Shown here piece after piece: positions 18,331 through 26,910 of a stretch of 64,000 nt of DNA (position 1 is the first letter of the stretch; every line of letters starts with the position of its first letter). Where the stretch lies: positions 1 to 64,000 of the forward strand of contig JBOGUF010000059.1 of assembly GCA_050696075.1 (NCBI GenBank), in the 5' to 3' direction. A model generated the notes under the pieces. That model saw only the letters and a list, made by a program, of their open reading frames with translations. It ran no database searches and was not told the origin of the DNA. The translations under genes were made by a program, and so were the position numbers. This stretch comes from JBOGUF01 sp050696075. Its GTDB lineage: Bacteria > Chloroflexota > Chloroflexia > Thermomicrobiales > UBA6265.

Positions 18331-19500
18331 CTAGGGGCCGCGGTCTGCAAAGACTGGCAGCGCCCGCTCGATCATCCCGTCGTTGGCGGTTAGTGAGATG
18401 CGGAAGTAGCCGGGGATTTCGGCTAATGTGCCAGGAAGCACGTAAACGTCGCGCTCGGCGAGGCGCTCGGCGAAGGCGATGTCGTCGGGAATCGGCGACT
18501 TGGGAAGCAGGTAGAAGGTTCCTTCCGGCGAGTGCAGGTCGTAGCCAAAGGATTGCAAGGCCGCGACCATCCGGTCGCGCTTCCGTTCGTAGTGCGCGAT
18601 GTCGATCGAGAGCGTTTCGACGTCGGAAAGGGCGTGTTGCAGCAAGGCGTTCGGGAAGGCGTAGCCCGAGATGACTTGGGCCATAAGGAGGGCGTTGCGC
18701 ATCGACTCACGGTCCGGCATGTCGGGCGGCAGGGCGACGTAGCCGAGGCGCTGGCCGGGGGTGAGGAGCGTCTTGCCGTAGGTGTAGATCAAGAAGGAAT
18801 AGGGGTAAAAGCCGACCGGGCTGAGAAATCGCCGGCTGTCGAAGACGATGCGGCTGTAGGCCTCGTCGGAGAAGAGATAGATCGGGCGGCTGTACCGTGC
18901 CGACGCTTCGGTGAGGATCGCAGCAAGGGCGCGCAACGTCGATTCGGGGTAGATGCGGCCGGTGGGGTTGTTCGGCGAGTTGACAATGATGCCGCGGGTG
19001 CGTGGGGTGATCGCGGCGGCGATATCCTCGAGGTGGAGGTCAAAGTCGTCGCGGCGGACGGCGACCGTCACTGGTTCCGCCCCGGCGCCGCGGATGAGCG
19101 TTTCGTAGAAGAACCAGGGTGGCAGGTTATAGATCACCTCGTCGCCCGGATCGACGACCGCGCGCATCGATGCCGCCAGGCCGCCGAAGGCGCCGTTCGT
19201 CATCGACACGTCGTCGGCGGTGAAGGGAATGCCGAGGAGTTGCCGCAGCGATTCGGCGACGATTTCCTGGGCGGCCGGTTCACTCAAGTGGTAGGCGTAC
19301 CACGCGTTGTGTTGAGGCGTGCTCCAACGGGCCAACGCCTCGCCGAAGGCGGGAATCGGCGGTTCGTGCGGGTTGCCGACGACGAAGTCGCAGATCTCCG
19401 GGTTTCCTTGTCGCTGCGCCCATTTCGACTCGAAGAAGAATGTCAGAAGTGGCGAGTTGTCGCGCAGTAATCGCTCGGTCAGGGTGGAGATTGCAGACAC
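18331..19500 (-). CDS. PLP-dependent class I/II aminotransferase
   Basis: A fold-type I aminotransferase of 389 residues. The PLP Schiff-base lysine is in YGKTLLTPGQRLGY (K243), with the cofactor contacts NSPNNPTG and FSDEAYSR, and an Arg near the C-terminus (GYFRISL) that binds the substrate carboxylate. The closest recognisable type is the aspartate/aromatic aminotransferase group, but substrate range cannot be fixed. The start is GTG 19500. It is a single gene, convergent with the mannosyltransferase. Confidence 0.88.
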   Translation of the reverse strand: MSAISTLTERLLRDNSPLLTFFFESKWAQRQGNPEICDFVVGNPHEPPIPAFGEALARWSTPQHNAWYAYHLSEPAAQEIVAESLRQLLGIPFTADDVSMTNGAFGGLAASMRAVVDPGDEVIYNLPPWFFYETLIRGAGAEPVTVAVRRDDFDLHLEDIAAAITPRTRGIIVNSPNNPTGRIYPESTLRALAAILTEASARYSRPIYLFSDEAYSRIVFDSRRFLSPVGFYPYSFLIYTYGKTLLTPGQRLGYVALPPDMPDRESMRNALLMAQVISGYAFPNALLQHALSDVETLSIDIAHYERKRDRMVAALQSFGYDLHSPEGTFYLLPKSPIPDDIAFAERLAERDVYVLPGTLAEIPGYFRISLTANDGMIERALPVFADRGP

Positions 19501-19602
19501 CGTCGGCTCGCTTTCGCTTATATCGTCGATTCACTCATGAATGGTGGTCGTCCGGCTCAGTTTCGTTACTGAATCGCGTTCGGTCTGTGCGAATGCTCTA
19601 CT

Positions 19603-19703
19603 CCGTCATGCCGATCGCCCCCATCCGTCATGCCGATCGCAGAGAGGCATCCGCCCACGGGACGGACAGCGGAGAGATTCCTCGCCGCGGCTCGCAATGA
19701 CGG
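19603..19703. repeat. imperfect palindromic intergenic repeat
   Basis: The segment begins with CCGTCATGCCGATCGC twice in tandem (19603-19618 and 19625-19640). It ends with the near-complement CTCGCAATGACGG (19691-19703), around an AGAGAGG/CCTC core. It looks like the widely dispersed GTCATGCCGA...TCGGAATGAC-type intergenic repeat of many bacteria. No coding potential is apparent in the 234-bp gap between the aminotransferase and guaB. Confidence 0.5.
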
Positions 19704-19734
19704 TGATGGGACAACTCGGAATAACCGTCTTGCC

Positions 19735-21318
19735 TCAGCTGCTGACCCGGTAGTTGGGTGCCTCTTTGGTGATGACCACGTCGTGGGGGTGGCTTTCGCG
19801 CAGACCGGCGGCGGTGATCTGGACGAATTGGGTATCACGCTTCAACGTGGCGACGTCGGCGGCGCCGACGTAGCCCATCGCCGAGCGTAGACCGCCGACG
19901 AGCTGGTAGACCAAATTGCTGAGCGGACCCTTGTAGGCCACCCGGCCCTCGATCCCCTCGGGCACCAGCTTTTGGATGTTGCCGATTCCCTCCTGGAAGT
20001 AGCGGTCTTTCGAGTAGGAACGGGTCTTCATTGCACCGATCGAGCCCATGCCCCGGTATTCCTTGAAGCGCTCGCCCTGGTAGAGGACGACCTCGCCCGG
20101 ACTCTCGTCGACGCCGGCGAGCAGGCTGCCGAGCATCACCGCGTCGGCGCCGGCGGCAATCGCCTTGGCGATGTCGCCGGAGTACTGGATGCCGCCGTCG
20201 GCGATGATCGGAATGCCGTGGCGGGTCGCGGCGTTGGCGCACTCGTAGACCGCCGAGACCTGCGGCACGCCGACCCCGGCGACCACCCGCGTCGTGCAGA
20301 TCGAGCCAGGGCCAACGCCGATCTTGACGCCGTCCGCGCCCGCCTCGATCAATGCCTCGGTGGCGGCGGCGGTGGCGACGTTGCCGGCCATGACGGGCAC
20401 GCTCAGGAGCCGCTTCAGCGTGCGGACCATTTCCAGGACCGACTCCGCGTGCCCCTGGGCGGTGTCGACGACGATGACGTCGACGTTCTTCTCGACCAGT
20501 GCCCGGGCTCGCTCCTCGGCGTCGGCTCCGACCCCCACCGCCGCGCCGACCCGCAACCGACCCTGGCCATCCTTGGTGGCGTGCGGGAACTGGATCTTCT
20601 TCTGGATGTCCTTGACCGTGATCAAACCGGTGAGATAGCCGTGCTCGTCAACCACCGGCAGCTTTTCGACTTTGTGCCGGTGGAGGATGGCGCTCGCCTG
20701 GTCGAGCGTCGTGCCGGTCGGGGCGGTGATCAAGTTCTCGCGGGTCATCAGATTAGAAACCGGTTGCACGACGTCCTGAACGAAGCGGAGGTCGCGGTTG
20801 GTGAGGATGCCGACGAGCTTGCCGTCATCCTCGGTGATCGGCACGCCGGAGATGTGGTAACGCTCCATCACCGCCAGGGCGGCGCTGACCGGCGCGTCCG
20901 GCGGGAGCGTCAGCGGCTCGACGATCATGCCCGACTCGGACCGCTTGACCTTATCGACCTCCGCGACCTGATCGTCAATCGAGAGATTGCGGTGGATGAC
21001 GCCGAGTCCGCCTTCGCGTGCCAGGGCGATCGCCAGCCGGCCTTCGGTCACGGTGTCCATCGCTGACGAGAGGAGGGGGATGGCGAGGTCGATGCCGGTC
21101 GCGATCCGGGTTGCGGTCGAAACCTCGTTCGGGAGAATGTGCGAGGCTGAGGGAACGAGGAGAACGTCGTCGAAGGTCAATCCGAGGCCGGCGAACTTGT
21201 CGGACCGGATCGCACCGTTGTGGCTGCCGTTCGGCCGTGGCTCGATCGTTAGACTTGGAAGGCCGCGGCCCTCGCTGGCGAACTGTTCGCGAATGTCTCG
21301 ATCATGGGTGATGCTCAT
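19735..21318 (-). CDS. guaB: IMP dehydrogenase
   Basis: GuaB oxidises IMP to XMP with NAD, the committed step to GMP. The 527-residue protein starts at ATG 21318 behind GGAGGAGAGC. It has a catalytic barrel interrupted by two CBS domains (about residues 125-245, GVPITEDDGKLVGILTNRDL and LPVVDEHGYLTGLITVKD). The active-site loop is GVGPGSICTTRVVAGVGVPQ with Cys341, followed by IADGGI and the flap AMKTRSYSKDRYFQ. All residues expected for activity are present. An N-terminal extension of about 35 residues precedes the usual start of the fold. Confidence 0.97.
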   Translation of the reverse strand: MSITHDRDIREQFASEGRGLPSLTIEPRPNGSHNGAIRSDKFAGLGLTFDDVLLVPSASHILPNEVSTATRIATGIDLAIPLLSSAMDTVTEGRLAIALAREGGLGVIHRNLSIDDQVAEVDKVKRSESGMIVEPLTLPPDAPVSAALAVMERYHISGVPITEDDGKLVGILTNRDLRFVQDVVQPVSNLMTRENLITAPTGTTLDQASAILHRHKVEKLPVVDEHGYLTGLITVKDIQKKIQFPHATKDGQGRLRVGAAVGVGADAEERARALVEKNVDVIVVDTAQGHAESVLEMVRTLKRLLSVPVMAGNVATAAATEALIEAGADGVKIGVGPGSICTTRVVAGVGVPQVSAVYECANAATRHGIPIIADGGIQYSGDIAKAIAAGADAVMLGSLLAGVDESPGEVVLYQGERFKEYRGMGSIGAMKTRSYSKDRYFQEGIGNIQKLVPEGIEGRVAYKGPLSNLVYQLVGGLRSAMGYVGAADVATLKRDTQFVQITAAGLRESHPHDVVITKEAPNYRVSS

Positions 21319-21359
21319 GCTCTCCTCCGTATCGACATAACAACACGACACGTCGCACG

Positions 21360-22181
21360 TTAGACGCCGACCGGCGCGGCAGCCTCCAGGCGCGCGATCA
21401 GCTCCTGGGCGATGTCGCGGTAGGCGTGCGCCCCGCGCGACTCAGCGTCGTACTCGGCGATCGACTGGCCAAAGCTGGGCGCTTCGGCGAGGCGCACCGA
21501 CCGGGGCACGACCGTTTGAAAGATGCGGTGTGGAAAGTAGCGGCGCACCTCTTCCACGACGTGGGCGGAGAGGCGCGTGCGGGCGTCGTACATCGTCATC
21601 AGGACGCCGACGATGTCGAGCGGCGGGTTCAGCCGCCGCTTGATTAGGTCGATGGTGTTGATCAATTGGCCGACGCCTTCCAAAGCGAGGAACTCGCACT
21701 GGATCGGGACGACGACGTAGCGGGCCGCGGTCAAGGCGTTGACGGTGAGGAGTCCAAGCGACGGTGGGCAATCGATCAGGACAAAGTCGTAGGTATCGAG
21801 TCCCGACAGGGCGCGCGCCAGACGATGCTCGCGTTCCGGCAGGTTGACCAGCTCGATTTCCGCCCCGGCAAGGGCAGGCGTCGAGGGCGAGAGGTCGAAT
21901 CCGGCGCGGTCCGTCGGCATGGCGACCTCCGCGACCGGCAGACCGTCGACCAACAGGTCGTAAGTCGTCGCGTCGAGATCGCCCTTTTCGACGCCGAGGG
22001 AGGAGGTCGCGTTGCCCTGCGGGTCAGCGTCGATGAGCAAGGTGCGGTAGCCGAGGCTGGCGAGAATCACGCCGAGGTTAACGGCGGTCGTGGTTTTGCC
22101 GACGCCGCCTTTCTGGTTGGCAAAAGCGAGCACGGCGGGGCCGGATGCGAGCCGCGTCCCGGATGTCGCTGCGTTGCCCAA
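21360..22181 (-). CDS. parA: ParA-family chromosome-partitioning ATPase
   Basis: A deviant-Walker ParA/Soj ATPase of about 273 residues with FANQKGGVGKTTTAVNLG (signature Lys plus P-loop Lys), LIDADPQGNATSSLG and the Walker B region YDFVLIDCPPSLGLLT. It would bind DNA non-specifically in the ATP state and segregate chromosomes with ParB. No parB lies next to it here. The frame stays open 234 bp further upstream, but that part does not look coding. I place the start at TTG 22181, eight bases after AGGGA, which is uncertain. Confidence 0.88.
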   Translation of the reverse strand: MGNAATSGTRLASGPAVLAFANQKGGVGKTTTAVNLGVILASLGYRTLLIDADPQGNATSSLGVEKGDLDATTYDLLVDGLPVAEVAMPTDRAGFDLSPSTPALAGAEIELVNLPEREHRLARALSGLDTYDFVLIDCPPSLGLLTVNALTAARYVVVPIQCEFLALEGVGQLINTIDLIKRRLNPPLDIVGVLMTMYDARTRLSAHVVEEVRRYFPHRIFQTVVPRSVRLAEAPSFGQSIAEYDAESRGAHAYRDIAQELIARLEAAAPVGV

Positions 22182-22407
22182 TGCGTCCCTATCGCGCCTC
22201 TGGCGGGATGCCGCGCCGATGCCGAACGAACGATGTGCGCGGGGTCGTGGGAGGGTCCACGATTGGTTCGTTATGGTAGCACTCGCTCGCACCGTCACAC
22301 AAGCGCGCGGCTGATAGAGTTTGGAGGTCATCGCGCTAGAACTTGGGTAACTGCTGTCTGAATTACCGCTATATGTCGTAGCGGGTTCGCTGACAACGAA
22401 CGAGGCG

Positions 22408-23283
22408 CTATGCACCGCGGACAGCGTTGATGTCGTCGCGGAGGCGCAGGGCGGCGTCGCGGGCTTGCTCGGCGAAGTCGGCGCCGGATCCGGCGTAGAT
22501 GATGCCGCGGGACGAGGAGACGATCAGTCCTTCACCGTCGCGATCGACGCCGGCCTGGACCGACGCCGCCAGGTCGCCACCCTGGGCGCCGACACCGGGA
22601 AGGAGGATGATCTGGCTCGGGCAGATCTGGCGCACGGATGCAAGCTGCGACGGATAGGTGGCGCCGACGACCAGTCCAACGTCGGCTGGATACGCGTCCG
22701 ACCAGACGCTCACTCGACGAGCGACGTGCTCGTAAAGCGTTTGACCGTCGGTGGCAGCATTGACGGTCAGGTCTTGGAGGTCGCTGCTGCCGGCGTTGCT
22801 CGTTTTGCAGAGGACGAGGACACCTCTCCCGGCGTAGTCGAAAAAGGGTTGCAGGCTGTCTTCGCCCTGGTACGGGTTGGCGGTGATGGCATCGAAACTC
22901 CACTCGTCGAAGTAGCCGCGGGCATAAGCGGTGGTGGTCGTCGCCATGTCGCCGACCTTGCAGTCGAGGATGACGGGGATGTCGGCGGGGATCAGGCGCC
23001 GGGTTTCCAGTAGGGCTTCGATGCCGGCGAGGCCGTGTGCCACGTAGAAGCCGAGGTTCGGCTTGTAGGCGCAGACGAGGTCACTCGTCGCCTCGATGAT
23101 GGCCGCGTTGAAGCGAACGAGCGCTTCCTTCGGCGGATGTGACGAGAGATGGGCCGGGAAGTGCCGGTGTTCGGGATCGAGGCCGACGCAGGCGAGGCTG
23201 TTGGCGAGCCGGGATCGTTCACGGAGGCGACCGGCGAAACCGGGGCGGGTGCTCGTGATCGTTGGTGACTGCACCGTCTGCAT
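22408..23283 (-). CDS. pyrF: orotidine 5'-phosphate decarboxylase (type 2)
   Basis: PyrF converts OMP to UMP, the last step of pyrimidine synthesis. The 291-residue protein is of the longer type found in Myxococcus and mycobacteria. The catalytic array is ILDCKVGDMATT (D-x-K-x-x-D), preceded by CAYKPNLGFY and followed by ITANPYQGEDSL and SSSRGIIYAG. The start ATG 23283 follows AGGAG; an in-frame ATG at 23298 is less well placed. The gene is divergent from mreD. Confidence 0.95.
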   Translation of the reverse strand: MQTVQSPTITSTRPGFAGRLRERSRLANSLACVGLDPEHRHFPAHLSSHPPKEALVRFNAAIIEATSDLVCAYKPNLGFYVAHGLAGIEALLETRRLIPADIPVILDCKVGDMATTTTAYARGYFDEWSFDAITANPYQGEDSLQPFFDYAGRGVLVLCKTSNAGSSDLQDLTVNAATDGQTLYEHVARRVSVWSDAYPADVGLVVGATYPSQLASVRQICPSQIILLPGVGAQGGDLAASVQAGVDRDGEGLIVSSSRGIIYAGSGADFAEQARDAALRLRDDINAVRGA

Positions 23284-23494
23284 CTGGTCTCCTGGCATGC
23301 GCGGGACGAGGGTGGGGTCGATTGGTCCTGATAACAGCCTAGCCGTTGGCCGTACCGGCGTCAACGAGCGCCCGTGGTACACTGAGAAGACCGAACGCCC
23401 CGCCCGGAGAGGCGAGTGCGCGCGGTACTGAATACGGTCGCGCTCGACGCAGCCCGTCCGTGCTGATGGGGGTCCGCCGACGGCTGACGGCGCT

Positions 23495-23986
23495 ATGGCT
23501 CGATTGCTCTTCGCGTTGCTGCTCGCGGCGGCGGCGTTTTCTCAGGCAACGGTTTTGCCCGCGCTCCAGTTGCTCGGGGTGCTCCCGAACGTGGTGCTCG
23601 TGCTCTTGCTTGTCTGGTGCGCGTTGCGGGGTACGGCCGAAGGGCTGATTTGGGTCTTTGGGACCGGGCTGTTGCTCGACGCCCTGGCGCTCGACCCCTT
23701 CGGGACGAATGGACTGGCGCTGCTGGTGGTGGCGCTGTTGGCCGGACCGGCGAGACGGCGATTCTTCCATAGTGGTCTCGTCTTTCCGATCGTCCTGGCG
23801 TTGATCGCGACCTTCGTTCACGCCGTCGTGCTCTTGCTGATTCGCAGTGGCACGGGGGACGGATTACCAGTCGCCTCCGTCTTTCGACTCGTCGTGCTGC
23901 AGGCGCTCTTGAATTCGCTGCTCGTGCCGCCGATCTACCTGATTGCCGGCATGATGGACCGATGGGTGATGCAGGCCGATGCTTAA
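23495..23986 (+). CDS. mreD: rod shape-determining protein MreD
   Basis: A 163-residue protein made almost wholly of membrane segments (about five), with the MreD-like LGVLPNVVLVLLLVWCALRG and GLLLDALALDPFGTNGLALL segments. MreD belongs to the elongasome that guides side-wall peptidoglycan synthesis. Its end overlaps the start of the PBP2 gene by eight bases, the classical mreD-mrdA order. mreB and mreC are not upstream, where pyrF is divergent. The ribosome binding site at ATG 23495 is poor. Confidence 0.85.
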   Translation: MARLLFALLLAAAAFSQATVLPALQLLGVLPNVVLVLLLVWCALRGTAEGLIWVFGTGLLLDALALDPFGTNGLALLVVALLAGPARRRFFHSGLVFPIVLALIATFVHAVVLLLIRSGTGDGLPVASVFRLVVLQALLNSLLVPPIYLIAGMMDRWVMQADA

Positions 23987-26459
23987 TCGACGCAAACGCA
24001 TTCCGTACGATCCGCCCGGGGCGCGGAAGAAGACGCGACGGCGCCCGGCGCCGTTGCGCGCCGACCAACTCTTCCTTTCCCGCCGCATGTTTGTGATCAA
24101 AGGCGCCATCGTGGCGTGCTTCACGACCCTCATCGCCAAACTGGCGCACATGCAGATCGTGAAAGGCGACGTCTTCGCGCAGCAGGCGGAGGAAAACACG
24201 CGTATCTTCCAGCCGATCAAGGCGCCGCGCGGCTTGATCTTCGACCGGGCAGGGCGACCACTGGCGGAAAACCGGCGCAGCTGGGAAGTACGGGTCGTCC
24301 CGGCCGAGCTGCCGGACGTGACGGCACAGCCCGCTGACTATCAGCGCGTGCGCGAGACGCTGATCAACTGGCTGCGCCTGCCAGAGGCGCTGGTGGTGAA
24401 TCCGGCCGGTGTCCCGATTGGCTCGGAGCGAACGGTCTACGGCCGCATCGCTCACCTGCTCGGCGACGACGACGTCGATTGGTGGGTCGACTACATCACC
24501 CGACAGGGGAAGATCAACTACCTCGTCATGTGCGACGACGAGCTCACCGCCGACCGCGCGGCGACGTTCCGCGCCGCCGCCCAGGAACTGCCGGGCGTCG
24601 AGGTCGTCAGCATCTTCGACTACCGCGTGACCAACATTGGCGACCCACGCCAGCCGATCGTAATCAAGCAGGACGTCTCCCGCGAGGTCGCGCTCAAGCT
24701 GCTGTCGAACAGCATCTATTTGCCCGGCGTGCATCTCGACGATTCGCAACTGGCGCGGGTCTACCCGGCGGGCGACGTGATGTCCCACCTTCTCGGGTAC
24801 GCGTCGATCATCCAGGAGAAGGATCTCGAAGATCCCGCGAACGAGACCGCGGGTGGCACGCGGATCTACCTGCCGGACGACGTCATCGGCCAAGCGGGCA
24901 TCGAACGCTCAATGGAGGAGATGCTGCGTGGCCAGAAGGGTGGTCGCTGGATCGAGGTCGATACGCACGGCGTGCAGCAACGTACCCTGGCCGAGAATCC
25001 CGTCGTCCCGGGCAAGAACCTCAGGTTGACGATCGACCTCGAGCTGCAAGCGGCGGCGAGTGAAGCGCTGCGCGTCGGCTGTGTCTTCGCCAACGAGGAT
25101 CGGCGGGCGAACGACGTGCAGGAGAACGCGCCGCCGAAGGAGTACACGGCCGCCGCCGGCGCTGTCGTCGCCCTTGATCCGCGAACCGGCGAAGTGCTGG
25201 CGATGGTCAGCTACCCGTCCTACGACAACCGCCTCTTCCTGGAAGGCATCTCGGCGCGGAAGTACAAGGCATATCAAGAGGACACCTATCAACCGCTGAT
25301 CAATAAGTGCGTGGCCCAACACTACGCTCCCGGCTCCACCTTTAAGCTCTTCCTTGCGGCGGCGGCGCTGCGCGAACGCGTGATCGACGAAGGCACGGCC
25401 TTTACCTGCACCGGTGGGATCCGAGTGCCCTGGACCTGGGATGAATCGAAAGGCAGCCCCTATCCTTGCTGGAACCGCTGGCCCGGTCACGGCACGCTCG
25501 ACATCTACGGCGCTATTGCCCAATCGTGCGACGTCTACTTCTACAACACCGGCACGCCGCGGCAGCAACTGGAAGGGCAGAACGACTATCTGCACTACTA
25601 CGACTACAACGTCGAATCCGAGGCGATCGGCGATCGACATGACTTCGTTGGCCTCGGAATCGAAAAGATCAAGATGAATATGACCAAGCGATTCTGGTTC
25701 GGTCGGACGACCGGGATCGATCTGCCGTGGGAGGCGCCCGGCCTGGTCCCAGACGCCGAATGGAAGTGGGATACCCAGGGTCAAGGGTGGTCGTCCGGCG
25801 ATACGATCATCACCTCGATTGGCCAAGGGGACTTTCGCTGCACGCCGCTGCAGCTTGCCGTCAACACCGCGTCGATCGCCAACGGGGGCGAAATCTTGCG
25901 GCCATTGCTGGTCAAGGAGATCGTCGACGACACGAAGGAACCGATCCAGTCATTCGATCCGGCACTGCTGAGAGACACCCGGTTCAGTGGAACGTTCTTG
26001 AACATTGTCCGGGAAGGGATGCGACGGGTCGTCCACGGCGAACATGGCTCGGCGGCGAGCGCGAATCGTGATGGATCGAGCAAGTGGGAGTTCACCAACC
26101 CGGAGGGCGAAGAGAAGATCATCATCGCCGGCAAGACCGGGACGGCCGAGTTCGGACTGGTCAACGAAGAGACCCTCGAGTACGAACAGCAGCACGCCTG
26201 GTTTACCTGCTACGCGCCCTTCAACGATCCGGAAGTCGTCGTCACCGTCATCGTGGAGGACGGCGGCGAGGGGTCGAGCTACGCGGTGCCGGTCGTGGAC
26301 AAGGTGTTGCGGGCCTACTTCGAGCTCTCCGGCCGCCGCCCGCGCGGCACGATGCTGCGCGAGGACAAGCGGCCGGTCGGCGACGACGCGCCCGCGCCCG
26401 AGGGCCTGCTCTTCATGGCCGAACCGGGTACCCGCACGGAACTCGTGCCGGCGGACTAA
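23979..26459 (+). CDS. mrdA: penicillin-binding protein 2, peptidoglycan transpeptidase
   Basis: An elongation-specific class B PBP of 826 residues. A short basic cytoplasmic tail and one membrane anchor (about residues 36-58) are followed by the dimerisation domain (APRGLIFDRAGRPLAENR) and the transpeptidase domain. Active-site motifs are STFK (S453, K456), SCD (S516, in place of SxN) and KTGTAE (K719). It cross-links glycan strands outside the membrane with RodA and the Mre proteins. It is longer than the E. coli enzyme because of insertions between the SxxK and KTG motifs. It overlaps mreD. Confidence 0.94.
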   Translation: MLNRRKRIPYDPPGARKKTRRRPAPLRADQLFLSRRMFVIKGAIVACFTTLIAKLAHMQIVKGDVFAQQAEENTRIFQPIKAPRGLIFDRAGRPLAENRRSWEVRVVPAELPDVTAQPADYQRVRETLINWLRLPEALVVNPAGVPIGSERTVYGRIAHLLGDDDVDWWVDYITRQGKINYLVMCDDELTADRAATFRAAAQELPGVEVVSIFDYRVTNIGDPRQPIVIKQDVSREVALKLLSNSIYLPGVHLDDSQLARVYPAGDVMSHLLGYASIIQEKDLEDPANETAGGTRIYLPDDVIGQAGIERSMEEMLRGQKGGRWIEVDTHGVQQRTLAENPVVPGKNLRLTIDLELQAAASEALRVGCVFANEDRRANDVQENAPPKEYTAAAGAVVALDPRTGEVLAMVSYPSYDNRLFLEGISARKYKAYQEDTYQPLINKCVAQHYAPGSTFKLFLAAAALRERVIDEGTAFTCTGGIRVPWTWDESKGSPYPCWNRWPGHGTLDIYGAIAQSCDVYFYNTGTPRQQLEGQNDYLHYYDYNVESEAIGDRHDFVGLGIEKIKMNMTKRFWFGRTTGIDLPWEAPGLVPDAEWKWDTQGQGWSSGDTIITSIGQGDFRCTPLQLAVNTASIANGGEILRPLLVKEIVDDTKEPIQSFDPALLRDTRFSGTFLNIVREGMRRVVHGEHGSAASANRDGSSKWEFTNPEGEEKIIIAGKTGTAEFGLVNEETLEYEQQHAWFTCYAPFNDPEVVVTVIVEDGGEGSSYAVPVVDKVLRAYFELSGRRPRGTMLREDKRPVGDDAPAPEGLLFMAEPGTRTELVPAD

Positions 26460-26475
26460 CGGCGGGAGATCGCGC

Positions 26476-26910
26476 TTGGTCCCGTCGTTTAGCGCCGCGG
26501 GATACCACCTCCATCACGTCGGTATCGTCGTGGCCGATATCGACGCGGCGCTGGCGCGGTACGACGCGCTCGGGTTCCGTGATGGTGAGCGGTTCGAGAT
26601 GACCGAGCAAGGCGTGATCGCGGTTACGTTTCATGCCGGTCCCGGCTACGTCGAATTGATCCAACCGACCGATGCCGAAGGCGCCATCGGGCGCTTTATG
26701 CAAAAGCGCGGTGAAGGGATGCACCACGTCGCCTACCGCGTCGCCGACCTCCAAGGCACGCTTGATCGGCTGGCCGCGACTGGCATTCGCCTGATCGACG
26801 CCAGGCCGCGGATCGGCGCGCACGGCTGGCGGATCGCCTTTATCCACCCCGAATCGTGTTGTGGCGTGCTGACCGAGTTGGTGGACGACACCGCTGGACA
26901 AGAGCTGTGA
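26476..26910 (+). CDS. mce: methylmalonyl-CoA epimerase
   Basis: A glyoxalase-fold metal enzyme of 144 residues that interconverts (2S)- and (2R)-methylmalonyl-CoA. Two beta-alpha-beta-beta-beta modules carry the metal ligands: His in YHLHHVGIVV, Gln/Glu near GYVELIQP, His in GMHHVAYRV and Glu in GVLTELVD. The start is TTG 26476, with GGGAG about ten bases before; the frame upstream belongs to another gene's shadow. It overlaps the mutase gene by four bases (GTGA), so the two act in one pathway, propionyl-CoA or succinyl-CoA metabolism. Confidence 0.92.
   Translation: MVPSFSAAGYHLHHVGIVVADIDAALARYDALGFRDGERFEMTEQGVIAVTFHAGPGYVELIQPTDAEGAIGRFMQKRGEGMHHVAYRVADLQGTLDRLAATGIRLIDARPRIGAHGWRIAFIHPESCCGVLTELVDDTAGQEL

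Noticed and set aside
19709..19722. ACTCGGAATAA as a third copy of the iron operator
   Set aside because: Only one half-site is present and no partner lies nine bases away; the location after guaB also makes no regulatory sense.
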